Shown here piece by piece: positions 1-11,929 of a DNA stretch of 64,000 nucleotides. The notes beneath the pieces are model-generated. The model was not told the DNA's origin. It was given only the letters and a program-made list of their open reading frames with translations, and made no database searches. Both the position numbers and the translations under genes were made by a program. Positions within the stretch are counted from its first letter, which is position 1, and every line of letters begins with the position of its first letter. Source of the DNA: Gnetum montanum (taxonomy: Eukaryota; Streptophyta; Gnetopsida; Gnetales; Gnetaceae). The stretch covers positions 5,988-69,987 of the forward strand of contig MNCI01026937.1 of NCBI GenBank assembly GCA_015680685.1, given 5' to 3'.

Positions 1-1357
1 GTTTTCTTGTCGTTCCAATGTTACCCAAACATCGGAAGGTGAGACAATAAAAATAAGAAGTCTTTGCATGGTGTGGTCCCCATGCATAAAAACACAAAAA
101 AAAAAAAACAAACAAACAGAAAACAGCAAAAGTGAGAATTCAAAGCACACCCCTTAGACGGAATAAAATTTGGGCTGCCCGCACTAGTTATGGAACCAAA
201 GTGTTCCCTCTAACTAAGGCCCCTCTCACTTCGCATTCTCTCCTTTGTTTCGTCGGAATGGTGGTGGCTCTTCGAAGATGCATCCTTGTTATCCAAGTGG
301 ATGGTTTAACCAAATGCATTGATGCGAAGTCACTGGAAGTGGTTGGTTTGAGGCCTGAGTTGGAATGATTTTCGCCAAGTCACATTAATCATGAAACCCA
401 CAAGGGGCTGTACACCACCTTGTTCTTGGGATTCCACTCCACTTCTCTTCTTTCCATCCTTCTTTCCATTGTTCACCTCATTGTCGGTTGTATCATTGTA
501 TATTCTTTGGTTGATGCATTGTTTTCTTTTTGGTAAATTCTTACGATTAAGACTTTAACTCTTGTTCCAAAGAACATTCCCAGAGCCCACGGACTCTTTG
601 AATGTGGGATTGTCAGGGCATTAAGGGCATGAGCCTGCTTTGGGGAGGACCCACTGACATTCCTATTTGGAACATGAGTTCACTTCTTTTCCTTAACATT
701 TTTGCAATTAATTCCCCTTTTTGTTCATTTCCATCATGACATCCCCTTCACCAATGCCATAGTTGTCCCTTTTTACCTATCCTTCATACTCCTTTTCTTT
801 CTCCATTCTAATGCTACCGGAGGTTCGCGATTAGTCATGGGGTTACGGGGCCTGATTTTTAGATTTTTATCCTATGCCCCAGATTTTTTCGTTTTTCTTT
901 CTAACCCCTATCCCTTCGGTAATCATCATCTACATTTTCCCAGATCCATATTAGCCATACCACAACTTAGCCAAGGAACCTAAACCGAAGCAAGGTATGC
1001 TTTACTTAATGATTTAATTGCCCTTGCTAATATATGATTGTGTTGTGTGTGCAGATGGCAATCATACAACAACGGAATGGATAATGGAAGGCGTAATCTA
1101 GGCGTTGGCAGCAACAAGACTCTTCTCTCTTCTTCTCTTCTATTCTCTCTCCTCTTTTCTCTCAGCTGCCAATTGTGGCCTGATGTCATTGTAATAAGGT
1201 GTTCACCCTTGTTGTCATGAACACCAGTTTTGTCAAGTCTTGTAATAAAGACAATTCACATGTCATCCCATTAGTTCCATTTCCCCTAATAATCCCATAC
1301 CTACCTGATATCATTGTAAGGAACTCGAGGACGAGTTTTCATTCAGTCATGGGGGTA
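1..1357 (+). mobile_element. 3' non-coding region of retroelement copy B
   Basis: This is the non-coding stretch before the 3' LTR of a TGATGAG-family gypsy element on the + strand. It aligns by eye, in reverse complement, to 49700-50810, the same region of copy D. Shared blocks include the sequence around the mapped deer-like 'caccatgcaaagac' match at 50735, the 'gcaggctc' block and the 'ggacccccatgactaagagcg' region. Positions 1321-1357 read like the last codons of a gypsy polyprotein followed by a polypurine tract (gggggta) directly before the LTR. No intact gene is present; the short ORFs here are chance. The 5' part of copy B lies left of the window. Confidence 0.65.
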
Positions 1358-2149
1358 TGATGAGACGCAACATACACTGTGCCGCGATATCGCGGTCTGC
1401 CGCCATATCTATAAATAAGAGGCGGCACTCCCCTTATTTCCCAATCCTGGCTAGAAGTAGTGAAGCTCTGGCAGATTGATCACTCCAGAGTTAGAATTTT
1501 TCCCATGTGCCCGCAGTAGGAGTCCTAGAGTGAACGGCTCTTTATTCGAGCAGCTTGTAACCTGAACCCAAGTTGTGTACGACACTAAGGACGAACTTGA
1601 TTGGATAAACCTTGCAGCACGTGGTTTTATTGTTGTTTATTTACTGCTTTCCTAGTGCGCACAAGTACGACTTAATTACGAGCGTCTACGGACGTGTATG
1701 GCTAGTCAAGGAATCGGCTGCTTATCACACTTAAGCTAAATAGGTGCCTCAGTACGACCACTTCGAGCACTTGCGTTCTGTGTGGTGATCCCAGTAACGA
1801 TTAGCGTTTGGTAAGCCATAGTTGCATAGTTCCCGGTGTGTCCGGTAAGTGGGACCGGATGCTGACGCTAGTTAATTTAGCCTCCCATCATTAGTTAGAG
1901 TTAGTTAGTTTCTCAACCCTTTTCCCTGATAGCATAGAAGATAAACCAAAAAATCCCAAAAAAATCACATACCTCAGACTTGCTTAACCATACACCGTGA
2001 CACTTACAAGCAAGCCTGGGAAGACAACGAACGATTAACCCCAAGTGTTTCTTGTGGTGTTAAGGCATTTAGTCTGCGGAGTTCGCCCAGACCGCGCGTA
2101 CACGCTCGTATTCGTATGGTTGAGTGTAGGGGTACCTCGCCACTCATCA
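1358..2149 (+). mobile_element. 3' LTR of copy B (TGATGAG-family Ty3/gypsy)
   Basis: The 792-bp LTR has terminal inverted motifs TGATGAG (1358) and CTCATCA (ends 2149). U3 carries CGATATCG palindromes, then TATAAATA at 1410-1417. U5 ends with the family signature read as (gtatggttgagtgtaggggt) before CTCATCA. The polypurine tract sits immediately upstream and a pseudogene of the opposite strand starts immediately downstream. So this is the right end of an element inserted into copy A. A target duplication cannot be checked because the left end is outside the window; GTTAT at 2150-2154 is its expected right half. Confidence 0.8.
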
Positions 2150-2159
2150 GTTATGTACC

Positions 2160-4771
2160 ATCCAAGCTATTGAACCAATGTTTATTGGCACCAGTACATC
2201 CTAAGGGCATGGTAGCTACAGGAACATTTTTTTGGCCTTCATGTACCAGGCTACAAATTATCGTCGCTCCTCCTCAAAGGCCCCGGCCTTTTCTTTTAAC
2301 TCACAGTAATCTATTAGTCTCTTGGCCATGTCTAAAGAAACATCTTTCTATCCATGGTAGCAAGCTTTGATCACCTCAAGTTCTGAGTTTGCTACATGAA
2401 GTTTCTACAAAGCAGATTTTCTCTCCACAGACTCTTTCTCGTATAATGCATAGGTTGTTGCTACTTATTGCTCCAATTCATTTCTCAATAGACTTGTTGT
2501 TAGCATGGCAAGGTTGACATATCTAAGGTTAGCCAATGCCATGTATTCCTCTAAATCCTCGATTTGCAGGTCTTTATTCTTTACATTCACTTACTAGACC
2601 AAGGAATAACTATTCAAGATGGGTTGAAAATTAGGATTTTGCATTGACATGGATCCAATGTGGGCTTTGGCCATCTGGATTTCCTTTTCCCTAATTCACT
2701 TAAACATGCCTACTTGGTCTCAGAAGTGTTCCTTCAACTTCTCATGCTTTTTGGCCTCATTCTTCCATGCGCTTATTTTAATTGCAAACTTTTGTCGAAT
2801 GGCGCAGACCTTTTTCATCGAGAGGGTTCTATTTTCTCTAGTAAATTTGCTGATATCATGGTTGACCCTCATTAGTTATTCTCTTAATTGATGAACACTT
2901 TCTTCTAGAACATTTTTTTATTTTTCTATGGTGGTGAACCTTGAGTTTTTAGTAGCAAGCTATTTATTTTCTTCTTGGGCTACACTCAATGCCTTTTTAT
3001 GAGCTTAGGATTACACTTCTACAGAGGAGGTATTCCAAATTGCCTTCTCCTTTTCTTGCTTTGTAGCTTTATTCCCTTTGAGAAATTTATCCAACTACTA
3101 TGCTCTAAATTGATCTAGCTAATCAGATGCAACAAATTGGGCAGAATCCCATCTTTCAACTCTCACGGTAGCCAGTTCCTGTAGCAAACATTGCACTTCG
3201 ACTTCCACATGGTCCACCCTAGTCTTAGCCATGACCAGCTTCCCCTTGGTAGCAATGAAATTTGATTATACCACAATGGTATCACTGGGGATGTTAAACA
3301 AGGTGGTCATTACTTGTCATGTCTATGGTAATCTATCTAATGCATCCTCATGTGCTATAGAAGTCATCGAAGTCCCAACAAGCATTTGTGCATCTCTGGT
3401 CCCAGTCAAATCTACTAGGGGCACAACAGGCATATTGAATGATTCCTTGATATGATCCATTATCACTTCTATTGCACCTACTGCATCCTGATGTTTTATG
3501 ACAACTACTTTGGCACCTTCTCCTATTTCAAGCATCACTTGGAATGATGTGGCATTACTAGATATTTTTCTAGACAACTGGGATTCTCCTCCTCACTATA
3601 GTGAAATCTTTCCTCTTGTCCAATTAGCTAAAAAAATGGGTTGCACGGTGTCATTAATGACTCTGAAGAGGCTTAATTCTTCTCTACTCCCCCAGTTGAG
3701 CATTTCAACAATTTTCTGCAAGTCACTCATTGTAGGCCTATAGTCTTGTGGTGGATATGGTAGAGCTTGTGGCTCACGATGCTATTCAGGCTCTTGTTTT
3801 GCTTCTTTTTTCAGTTTTTCTTCCTTCTCTGGTTTTTATTTCTCAGCAAGGTCTTTCCTTGGTGTTGCTAGTTTAAGAAATTCCATGAAGAAAACATTTT
3901 GAGCCCTCCTAGGAACATCATTTGTATACCCTAGGATTCCAATGTGCTTACATAGCTCATAGATCAGACAAGGGAATGGAAGTGTTGGCTTCCTTACCTT
4001 CTTCCCTTCAAACTGCCTTTGGATTTCTGTTCAATATAACTAGGGAAGTTTGTTCATGTATTTACCCATTAATATGGCATGTCCCCTGGCTGCATACATG
4101 GAGATTCTATGGAGCCCTTTGGTGGAGAAGAGGTGATATGTTCCTATCTTGAAATAGGTCCTCTCTTCCAGATTCAATTCATTATATGTTTTATCATCCT
4201 TGCCGTGTGCCTACCTTAGCCACAGCTTCCTAGTGTTAGGGTCAGACCTTGTGGACAGATGGGCTAACTTAGCCCCCTCATTTGGCAAATTAAGAGCTTT
4301 GGCAATTACTTTGACTGAGAATAAAATAGTGACTTTGCAAATGTTAACAATAGTACCCTCCTCTTTGTTGTGCTAGAATTGGTATGTTTCACCAAGGTAC
4401 CTTTCACCACTATTTGAAAGGATGGGCCACAGTGGTTAGGCTTGAAGTTGTGTTCGAATTGCCTTTAGAGCATATGCCATAAATGGGTCAAAGTCAATCT
4501 CCATGATGAGTGTGGTCAACATGGATTTTTCTTGAATGGCCTCAAGCCATTTTGGGAACAACGTGAGGTGTTGTCCCTTCATGGGGGCTTGTGGTTTTGC
4601 AGCCTCTCCTTGGATCGACTGTCCTATGATAAGAGCCTCTTGATGGATACTAAATGATTGGGCTTCTTGTTCCTCATGCTCAACATGTTCACCTTGTTGG
4701 CCTCTACCACCTCTTAGGTGTTTGGCTACTCCCTATGAAGGTCCTGCTTGAGCTCCTCTTTTTGGGGCCAT
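2160..4771 (-). pseudogene. Decayed accessory ORF, Transposase_32-like, of copy A
   Basis: One minus-strand frame can be read from an ATG at 4771 to about 2160, some 870 codons. It has roughly 15-20 in-frame stops but no frameshift that I could see. The protein starts MAPKRGAQAGPS. Its middle contains segments typical of the 'putative plant transposon protein' class: a LPNEGAKL-like helix, then LPFPCLIYELCKHIGILG around 3940. The C-terminal third is charged and coiled-coil-like. The Transposase_32 assignment is from memory of the pattern, not a search. It lies downstream of the copy A gag in the same orientation, separated by a 2-kb non-coding stretch, and is cut at 2150 by copy B. Most stops are TAG, TAA or TGA where CAG, CAA, CGA or TGG would fit, as expected from cytosine deamination. 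Confidence 0.55.
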
Positions 4772-4849
4772 TTGCAATTAATAAAGGATTGGATGTTACT
4801 AAGGTGTTGCTATTTATCATTCATAGGTTTGTACCTTAATCATGACCTT

Positions 4850-6776
4850 AGTTCCATTAAGTTCTTTAGTTCATATGATGGCAAAGTTTCATAGGTTTCT
4901 TTTTCCTTATTTATGGCATACTAGGGTCAAATAGGTTCAAATGGTATGAGAATCAAAGTGATAGAGAGCAAGATAGCATAAGTAGAAGTTGATTACATAG
5001 AGCTTTGAGTCATGAAAGAAAATTTGGAAAACTCTTGTAGCTGCAAATGATGAGAATGGAGTTTGGGCACTACGCAGGTCATATATATAGGTTTTGTGAG
5101 ACTCGATATCAGGTAGTCGATATTAAGGTCCATGAAATGACATTGAATGAATGTACTAAGCATGGAAAATGAAGCTCTAGGATTGGTGGAAAGGTTTTAG
5201 GTTAGGTCCATAGTTTTGGGGTAAGTAGGAAATCATATGTAGGCACTAGAAGTGTGAGAATATGGAGTCGTTGATGTTTAAACTATTTGAAGATGCAAGA
5301 AAAGGGGTATTATACCAATGTTGTGGAACGAATTAATTACATAAGGAGGGAGAGCATGAAATTTAACAATTATGTGCTTGGAAGGTAAATAATGATTTGG
5401 TTGTGTCAAACAAGTACAATTTACAATAATTACACAAGTGGATTCTCCCCAAAGCAGGCTCTAGCCTATGATGCCCTTATGTAACCACACCTAAAAATGC
5501 TTGTAGGCACTGAAGGGGTTAAATGCAATGCATACCTACAAAACAAAACACGCATGTTAAAAACACTGGTTTGAGGAAATAACTCTATGTTACATAAAAC
5601 CACGAGCTAGGATCATATGGAGAATAAGATGAGATGGATTGTAGAAAGAATTATAGAGATTGGGATGTGAGGTCTCTTACTAAAGGCAGAATGAATCCTT
5701 GTGTGTTATTAATGGTTAAATAACCATTAGCCCTTCTTTGCAAGGTTCAAACCAAGTCCAAAACACATTTTGGTGACATCGCATTATGTCATCACTTTGG
5801 TTAATAACCATGAGACTACCATAGTTGCAAGGAGAAGAATCACTTGTTGTTTTGTCCAAGGGAGGATTTTATCAATGGTACTTTGTTGTTTTTTTTTTTT
5901 TGGAGGTCTAAGAAGCTACCAACCTTTAGGCATGGGTACATGTCTTTCCAATGGAACCTTTAGAAATTTATTCAGTGCCTTGTTATTGTACTTTACTCCC
6001 ATGTTTTGTTAGATCTACAAGGATATCATTACAACCTTAGCAACATGATAGAACATACAAAAGTGGCCAAAGAGAATCCACAAATCTCCTTGATGTCACA
6101 CCCTTCACATTCCCCTTTGGTTCTTCACTTTTTTCTCTAGGCACAATGATTATGAATTTATTCTTAGTTTTGGTAATAGAAAAGAATATCATTATAACCA
6201 TGGTAAGAACCTCTTATTAATGGAATGAGTGGATGGTTGATGTGGTCTCACTACTCAAATAATCAATCCCTCTTGACTTGACAACAAAGAGAAAACCTCA
6301 CCAAAATGGGCTACATGATCTTTTTATTTACAAGTGAGATTACTAACAAAGAAAAGAAAATAAAAATAAACTTTGGAAAAATTTGAAAAGGATAGGAAAA
6401 ATTGTATCAAGAATTAAGAAAATGACAAAAAATTGTAAAACAAAAAGATGAAAAACACTTATTAATTCTAGAGGTTAGAATGGGGGTTTTTCCTACAACT
6501 AAATGGTTGGCCATGGAAAGAATTAATAAGTGAATGGGCAAGTTCCATGCATGTATTAAACATTGTTAACCTTTCATGTTCAAGCCACTGGGTGTCTCTT
6601 GGTTTAGTGATGGCTGCGTAGATAAGTTGTTATTCACACACTTGGTTGTTAAATGTATGGTGGGACAAGGGGTGGGTTGTGTTAACATTGTGAATATCTA
6701 GCCCACAATTGCACACTTGATCATGATGCAGTATGCATGGATTCATTTGTCTCCACACACTACTAGATTCATTGCA
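4850..6776 (-). mobile_element. Internal non-coding region of copy A
   Basis: This non-coding stretch is homologous to the untranslated part of copy D (about 49700-51400). Shared blocks include the 'aaagcaggctc' segment (5453 against 50200), the 'ggagaataagatgagatgga' segment (5619 against 50370) and the 'catta..gcccttctttgcaag' area. It separates the decayed gag (right) from the accessory ORF (left). It contains no coding sequence that I recognise. Confidence 0.5.
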
Positions 6777-8805
6777 TTAGTTTGGTGTTGGAGTAATAAT
6801 GAATGATGGCCCTTGCATAGGATCAGAGGACATTGGTTGTGTAAAGGGAAGCATTGTACCAAATTGGCATTGTGTTGGTTTAGATGATGTGGTTGGTCCA
6901 TGAGTGTTGTGCTTCTGCCTATAGCCTATCCTAAATAAAGGACATTTCCAAGTTTGTGGTGGGGACCTACTAGTATCAACATGTCTATGCACATTCGTAA
7001 CACAAGTGGCATTCATTTGTTGGTATTGTGGTGTTGAACATTCCTGTGTCACTAGTAGTGTGATGAGGTGAAGTATGAAAATATCAAGGGTAGGATGGAT
7101 GGTGAGAGGCATGAGGTGGTGATCCCTCAAGGGATGTCATGGGTTGATGGTACTTGGGAGAGTGATAGTGACAATTTGAAGTAAATTGTCTATCATTACT
7201 ATGTGGAAAAGTAAATTTCCTAGCCATGTGCTTTTGTACAAACTTTGGATTTAATGCACCTACCCAATACTCATGTAGATGCAACAAGACTGGGCAATGG
7301 CCCTTTAGATGGTCATATATGTAGATGTCACATCTATTATCTTTGTCTATGGTTGAGTCTATAGCCCCTCTTTCTTTACTCATTTTTCTTATTTGCCAAA
7401 AAGTCTTCCTAGTTGTTTCTTGGTTCTACCTCCTTAGTTTATTGTGACTACCTAGGTTGTTTTGCATTAACTTCTCCTCTACAATTTCTACCAAAGTTGT
7501 AACTTTTTTGTATACCCATTCTAACACCCTATTAAAATTTGCTTCAAGTTCATCGATAGACTTCTGTATCGGCAAAAGTTTGTGTAGAATCACCTTATCA
7601 AGAGCAGTTTCTTTCTCCTTACCATAGATATGGACCTACTTCTTTTGAAGGGTTGGGTCCTCGTGATATTTATTGACATTCTTGCATTTGCATATCTCTC
7701 CTTCTTCTTTGGCCACATGCTCGATTAGCTCTCTAATCTAATGGGTTAGTAGCTTGTATAATTGTCCTAGGGCATACATCCCAAGGGTATCCCTTGTTTC
7801 ATTACAAAGCCCATCTATGATGTGGAAAAGTTACCTTTCCTCAGAGAAACCATGGCCTGGGCATCTATTTAGTAGGGAATAATATCTATCCAAGGCCATG
7901 TCCAAGGATTCATGTTGTTCTTGCTTCCATCCTTGGATCTATCTCCTCAAGTTGGACACCCTTGCATAGGTTTGGTATTTCTCATTGAAGAGTTCCAACA
8001 TTGTGAACCACTGTTGGATTGAATTTGGTTTCAACAATCTATACCACACTTTGACTCTATCAACCAATGTCCTAGGAAAGAGCTTAAGCTTTTTCCACCC
8101 ACTTTCAATGTTGTATGAGAGATAGGAATCATGGAAGGCTTGTATATGATGTTGTGGATTTGAATCATAGCCTCTTGCAAATTTAGGAATATTATTCATA
8201 TCAAGCTTGGGTAGGTGACTCTCTTTGCAATGCCTGTGGGGTATCTTAACTACCTCTATGATCTACATCATGTTCTTAGTGGCCAACAACAAGGGTTCAT
8301 CATCATTGAACATGTTGTGATAAAAATTTCTATTTCTATCCATTTGATTGTGACGATTTTGTCTATGTTCAATTTAACATCTTTAATTTCTACTATGGGT
8401 TTGATTTTTATTTTCATTTTCACCTTGACATCAATGATAAGCTTAGTCTGTATACCTACATTCATCTTCATCAGAACTAGATGTTGAAAAGGAACAGGAA
8501 GATGAGGATCTAGAAGGATTGCCATAGCTCCTATAGTGTTCCCCAGGATCCCTTGATTTATCCTTTCTAAATTTCAAGGAGGTCCTAGACCTTGAGGCCT
8601 CCCTTGATCCAAGACTTACTTCATCTCTTTCAAGGTTGTCTACCTTAGGTGAATGTGATCCTTGAGTGTCATCAGGGTGATCGTGAACATATGAAACCCT
8701 TGCATGAAGTTGGTCACTCCAATTTTCTTCACCATATATCTTGTTGGTTCTCCTATGAATGTTTTCATTATACAGGACACTATTGCTTCCTTGTAAAAGA
8801 GACAT
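6777..8805 (-). pseudogene. gag pseudogene of copy A
   Basis: The minus-strand frame starts at ATG 8805 and runs with several stops to about 7084, then shifts frame to 6777. It contains a Ser/Arg-rich N-terminal part, then the capsid block (8199-7939) with MNNIPKF, HIQAFHDSYL and a WYRLL..W..M..F..KY pattern typical of Ty3/gypsy gag. Next is a Cys/His segment around 7300 (CDIYIYDHLKGHC), then a Pro/Gln-rich tail. It is homologous to the gag of copies D and E. No protease or RT follows, so copy A had already lost pol. The 5' LTR and PBS lie directly upstream (8911-9151). Confidence 0.7.
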
Positions 8806-8910
8806 TGTTGTTTGTTTATGGTGTCTATGATTTAGTATTTTTTGGAGATATATTGTTAATGCATTTATAGTAATTGTGTATGATATAACTAATCTAGATA
8901 ACTAGCACCA

Positions 8911-8929
8911 TCCCTGGTAACGGTGCCAA
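8911..8929 (-). promoter_or_regulatory. Primer binding site of copy A
   Basis: Read on the minus strand, TTGGCACCGTTACCAGGGA follows the LTR end directly. It closely matches the complement of the 3' end of plant tRNA-Asp (TGGCGCCGTTGCCGGGGA), the primer used by Athila-type elements. Confidence 0.7.
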
Positions 8930-9151
8930 TGATGAGCGGTGAGACACCTCTACACCCAACCATATAAATCACAAGCGTTCATGCATGATCTAATTAAATT
9001 CTATGAATGGAACTAGTTGTGCATCTAAATCATTATTCTTTGATTGCAGTTCATTATCTTCCCACCTGGACTAGTGATAGCTTTGTCATGTATGGTTTAG
9101 TCCAAAGTGAGGCATATGATTAATGTTGTCTAGCCATATGCTACTCCTAAT
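8930..9151 (-). mobile_element. 5' LTR of copy A, part 1 (split by insertion)
   Basis: This begins TGATGAGCGGTGAG at 8930, next to the PBS. The LTR stops abruptly at 9151, where the Tat-like element begins, and resumes at 27348. The two pieces sum to about 858 bp, a normal size for this family. Confidence 0.8.
9147..9151. repeat. Target site duplication, left half (CTAAT)
   Basis: CTAAT directly precedes the left LTR (TGTACC..) of the Tat-like element and is repeated exactly at 27343-27347. Confidence 0.9.
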
Positions 9152-10316
9152 TGTACCATCCGAAATCATCAGTCTCCGGCTAGAAGGAAACAGAGACTTG
9201 GAAATATCCGGACATGCACAGAAGACCCTACCTTCACCTGAGGGCAAGCTGGAACTTAACGAAGGTAGAGTACCTTGAGTGGTCTGCACGCAGATCAGGC
9301 AAAGATTTCCTCGAACGTACACCGAAGTGTTATACGCTGGGTTATACGTGAACAGCGTAACAGGCGTAAAACAGAGTGTAAACAGCGTAACTAATGCGAA
9401 CGGAGTGTAAACATGAAACAGCGTAAAAAATATACATGTAACAATTAATGCAAACTGTAACAGATTTTAGGAAGAAAATTTAACAATGGTATTTCAAAAT
9501 GAGAGTTACAATGCACCGGTCTAACGTAGTTGTGGCTTTGGCACAAGGTGGACGAAAAGCCCCGGTGGATGCAGGGATGACTGTGGGCTGGTTCACATTG
9601 TAGGCACAGCGTAGAGGCTGTATGCTCAGCTACAGGGTTGTTCAGCGTAAAAGGTTCTATGCTCTGGTTCTCAGCGTCTCTATTTTTCTCTGGTTTTTTG
9701 CTCAAAATTGCCAACCGTCCTTAATCTAATGAAAAATTGGGGTTTTTATATAGGTTTAGGGTGACACGTGGCGCGTTGACTGGGTGCGAAAGAATAAAAT
9801 TTACAAGTGTACAACATGTTACATCTGTTGGGCGTATACGCTGTGGAGGCTGGGCGTATACGCTGTGGATGCTGAGCATACACGCCGGGCATATATGCTG
9901 ATGGCTGCTGCCTTGTACTAAGTCTTACTCTGCAGTGCTATTTCTATGCTGTCTTCGGGGGTTGCATGCCGGGCATATACATCGGTTGTACAAGCTAATC
10001 GTACTGATCAGGCGTGTACGTTGGTCGTGTATGCTGGGCGTACACGCTGTGAACATTGAGCGTATACGCTGAGAATGTCGAGCGTATACACTGTGGATAT
10101 GAACTTGAGTGTATACGCTGGGCGTATACGCTGAGAATGTAAACTTGGGCGTATATGTTAGGCGTATACATTGAGAATGCATACTTAGTGAAAATTAAGT
10201 ATCTTGATCTCCGAAGTTGCCATGTTTGATACTAGATGTAGCCATGGCCGTCTGTGGGTCGCAGGGACCTGCTTCTTATTGGAAAAGTACTAAACTCGAA
10301 ATTTTGTCATGTTTCA
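9152..10316 (-). mobile_element. 3' LTR of the Tat-like element
   Basis: This is nearly identical to 26195-27342 (same order of blocks, a few percent substitutions, small indels). Read on the minus strand, U3 holds repeated GCGTATACGC palindromes (9830-10170). A CACGTG G-box follows (9765-9770), then a TATATAAAA box (9744-9752). Confidence 0.9.
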
Positions 10317-10329
10317 TTGGCCCCTCTTT
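10317..10329 (-). promoter_or_regulatory. Polypurine tract of the Tat-like element
   Basis: The minus-strand sequence AAAGAGGGGCCAA abuts the 3' LTR, the expected place and composition for plus-strand priming. Confidence 0.7.
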
Positions 10330-10603
10330 GTTGATGCTTGGAGGAATCGACCCGAGAAGCGTCGACAAAAAAGTGCAAAACACCACAAGCAACTCGATAA
10401 AGACATTATCTTTTGCCACCGGACTAGACATCATCGCACCGTGTTCCATAGTACATAAGATTGGGAAAGTGAAATCTATAGTTGGTAGGAAAATGGAGAT
10501 TATGGGGATTGGTAACTGACCAAGGGATTGTGCTTGGTAAAGGCGATGCCCTCGTGTGTATCATGCTGATCCTTGTCAATAGCCATTGTTAAGCAAACTC
10601 GGA

Positions 10604-10790
10604 ATCAAGCCATGCGATGTGCGTCCTTTGGCGGAACAAGACTCTTGGTTAGTGTCCAAGAGGACTTGTTGGCGAGACCAAAGCCACATGATAATGTGTT
10701 GCATTCTTTGGAGGAACAGGGCCCTTGTTTAGTGTTTAAGGGGGAAGCCTGTTGGCGGAGACCCAAAGCCATGCAACGAGATGTCACTCG
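10604..10790. repeat. Tandem duplication, about 80-bp unit
   Basis: Two diverged copies (about 10604-10680 and 10681-10764) share 'tttgg.ggaaca.g.c.cttg.ttagtgt..aag' and 'tgttggcg.agacc.aaagcca'. A partial third copy follows. The unit lies in the non-coding 3' part of the Tat-like element. The + strand ORF across it is a by-product. Confidence 0.6.
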
Positions 10791-10869
10791 ATTGTTTTTA
10801 ACAGGAATATTTGTTTTTCAAGATAGTTGTCGTCTCGTTTTATGTTTTATGTGGGAAGAGACATGAGTA

Positions 10870-11380
10870 TGCTTCTCTTTTTTTTTTAGAAGAAAATGTT
10901 TTGATCTTGTACTCATGTTCAAGTGCTATGTTGTGTGTTGCGATTGCTTAAAGGTGTTGCAGTGCGCAACAGTGTGCTCAAAGTTTTGAGTGTACTGGGT
11001 GTATCAGAGGTGTGGCTGAGTAGAGTAAGTTGATGAATAGATAGGAAATATACTGGGAAATGGGGATGTACTAGTGAATGGCTTGATTTAGTCTTGCCGC
11101 GTGTGCTGTGAACAACGTCTCACCTTGCTACTTATGACGAGGTGCATTCTTGTGCGAAAACCTCTGAGTGTCATCCTGCAAACACAACTCCAAGAAGACA
11201 TGAAAACCATGAGTGAGTAAGTGAGCTTAAACTTAAACAGCAACTAACAAAACAAAGGTACTGGATGGGATGTTTGTCACGGCATATGGCTGGCAGCAAT
11301 GTTGTTAGGATCGGCCGATGGCGAGCGATGCAGTGACTCTAATGAAGTTTGAACACAACCATTGAGGAACCAAAGATGAA
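10870..11380. other. Non-coding 3' spacer of the Tat-like element
   Basis: This lies between the tandem duplication and the 37-bp repeat block. I see no coding sequence or known motif here. Confidence 0.5.
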
Positions 11381-11905
11381 CTTGCCAATTTATAGTCTTA
11401 GCGGACTATCATGGGTTAGTTTTATGTCATAACTCGTTGGACATTGCCCGTTCAGCATCGTGGCGGACGGTACATTGCCAGTTTCTAGTCTTGGCGGACC
11501 GCGAAGAGGCAAACCAGTTTATAGTCTTAGCGGACTCTGGTGAATGCAACTATGGCAGTTTACTGTCATATCGGATGGGTGCTAGTTTATTGTCATTGTA
11601 GACACTGTGTGGTATCAGTTTACCGTCATGATGCCAGGACGAACTGTGGTATCAGTTTTAAGTCATGATTCTGGGATTGCTCTATGGTATCAGTTTACCG
11701 TCATGATTCTAGGACGAGCTGTGGTATCAGTTTATAGTCATGATCCAGGACTCTTCTATGGTATCAGTTTACCGTCATGATTCCAGAACGAGCTGTGGTA
11801 TCAGTTTATAGTCGTGATCCAGGACTCTTCTATGGTATCAGTTTACCGTCATGATTCCAGGACGAGCTGTGGTATCAGTTTATAGTCGTGATCTAGGACT
11901 CGCAC
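11380..11905. repeat. 37-bp tandem repeats (74-bp A/B dimers)
   Basis: From about 11610 there are at least seven 37-bp units of 'ggtatcagttta..gtcatgat..'. Two types alternate: A (..ccgtcatgattccaggacgagctgt) is described by its 'ccgtcat..gacgagctgt' ending, and B by 'tagtcatgatccaggactcttctat'. Together they make a 74-bp higher-order unit. Looser relatives ('cca.tttatagtcttagcggac') fill 11380-11600. The block sits just past the end of pol. Confidence 0.8.
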
Positions 11906-11929
11906 GTACTTGAGCCTGTACTCAAATAT

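Noticed and set aside
9925-10182. 85-codon minus-strand ORF in the LTR
   Set aside because: It is a translation of the GCGTATACGC repeat array, with no independent coding sign.
10573-10866. 97-codon + strand ORF
   Set aside because: It spans the 80-bp tandem duplication in the element's non-coding 3' part, and the opposite strand is equally open.
11610-11905. Regular repeats with a CRISPR-like look
   Set aside because: Units are contiguous 37-mers in A/B alternation with no unique spacers, inside a plant retrotransposon.
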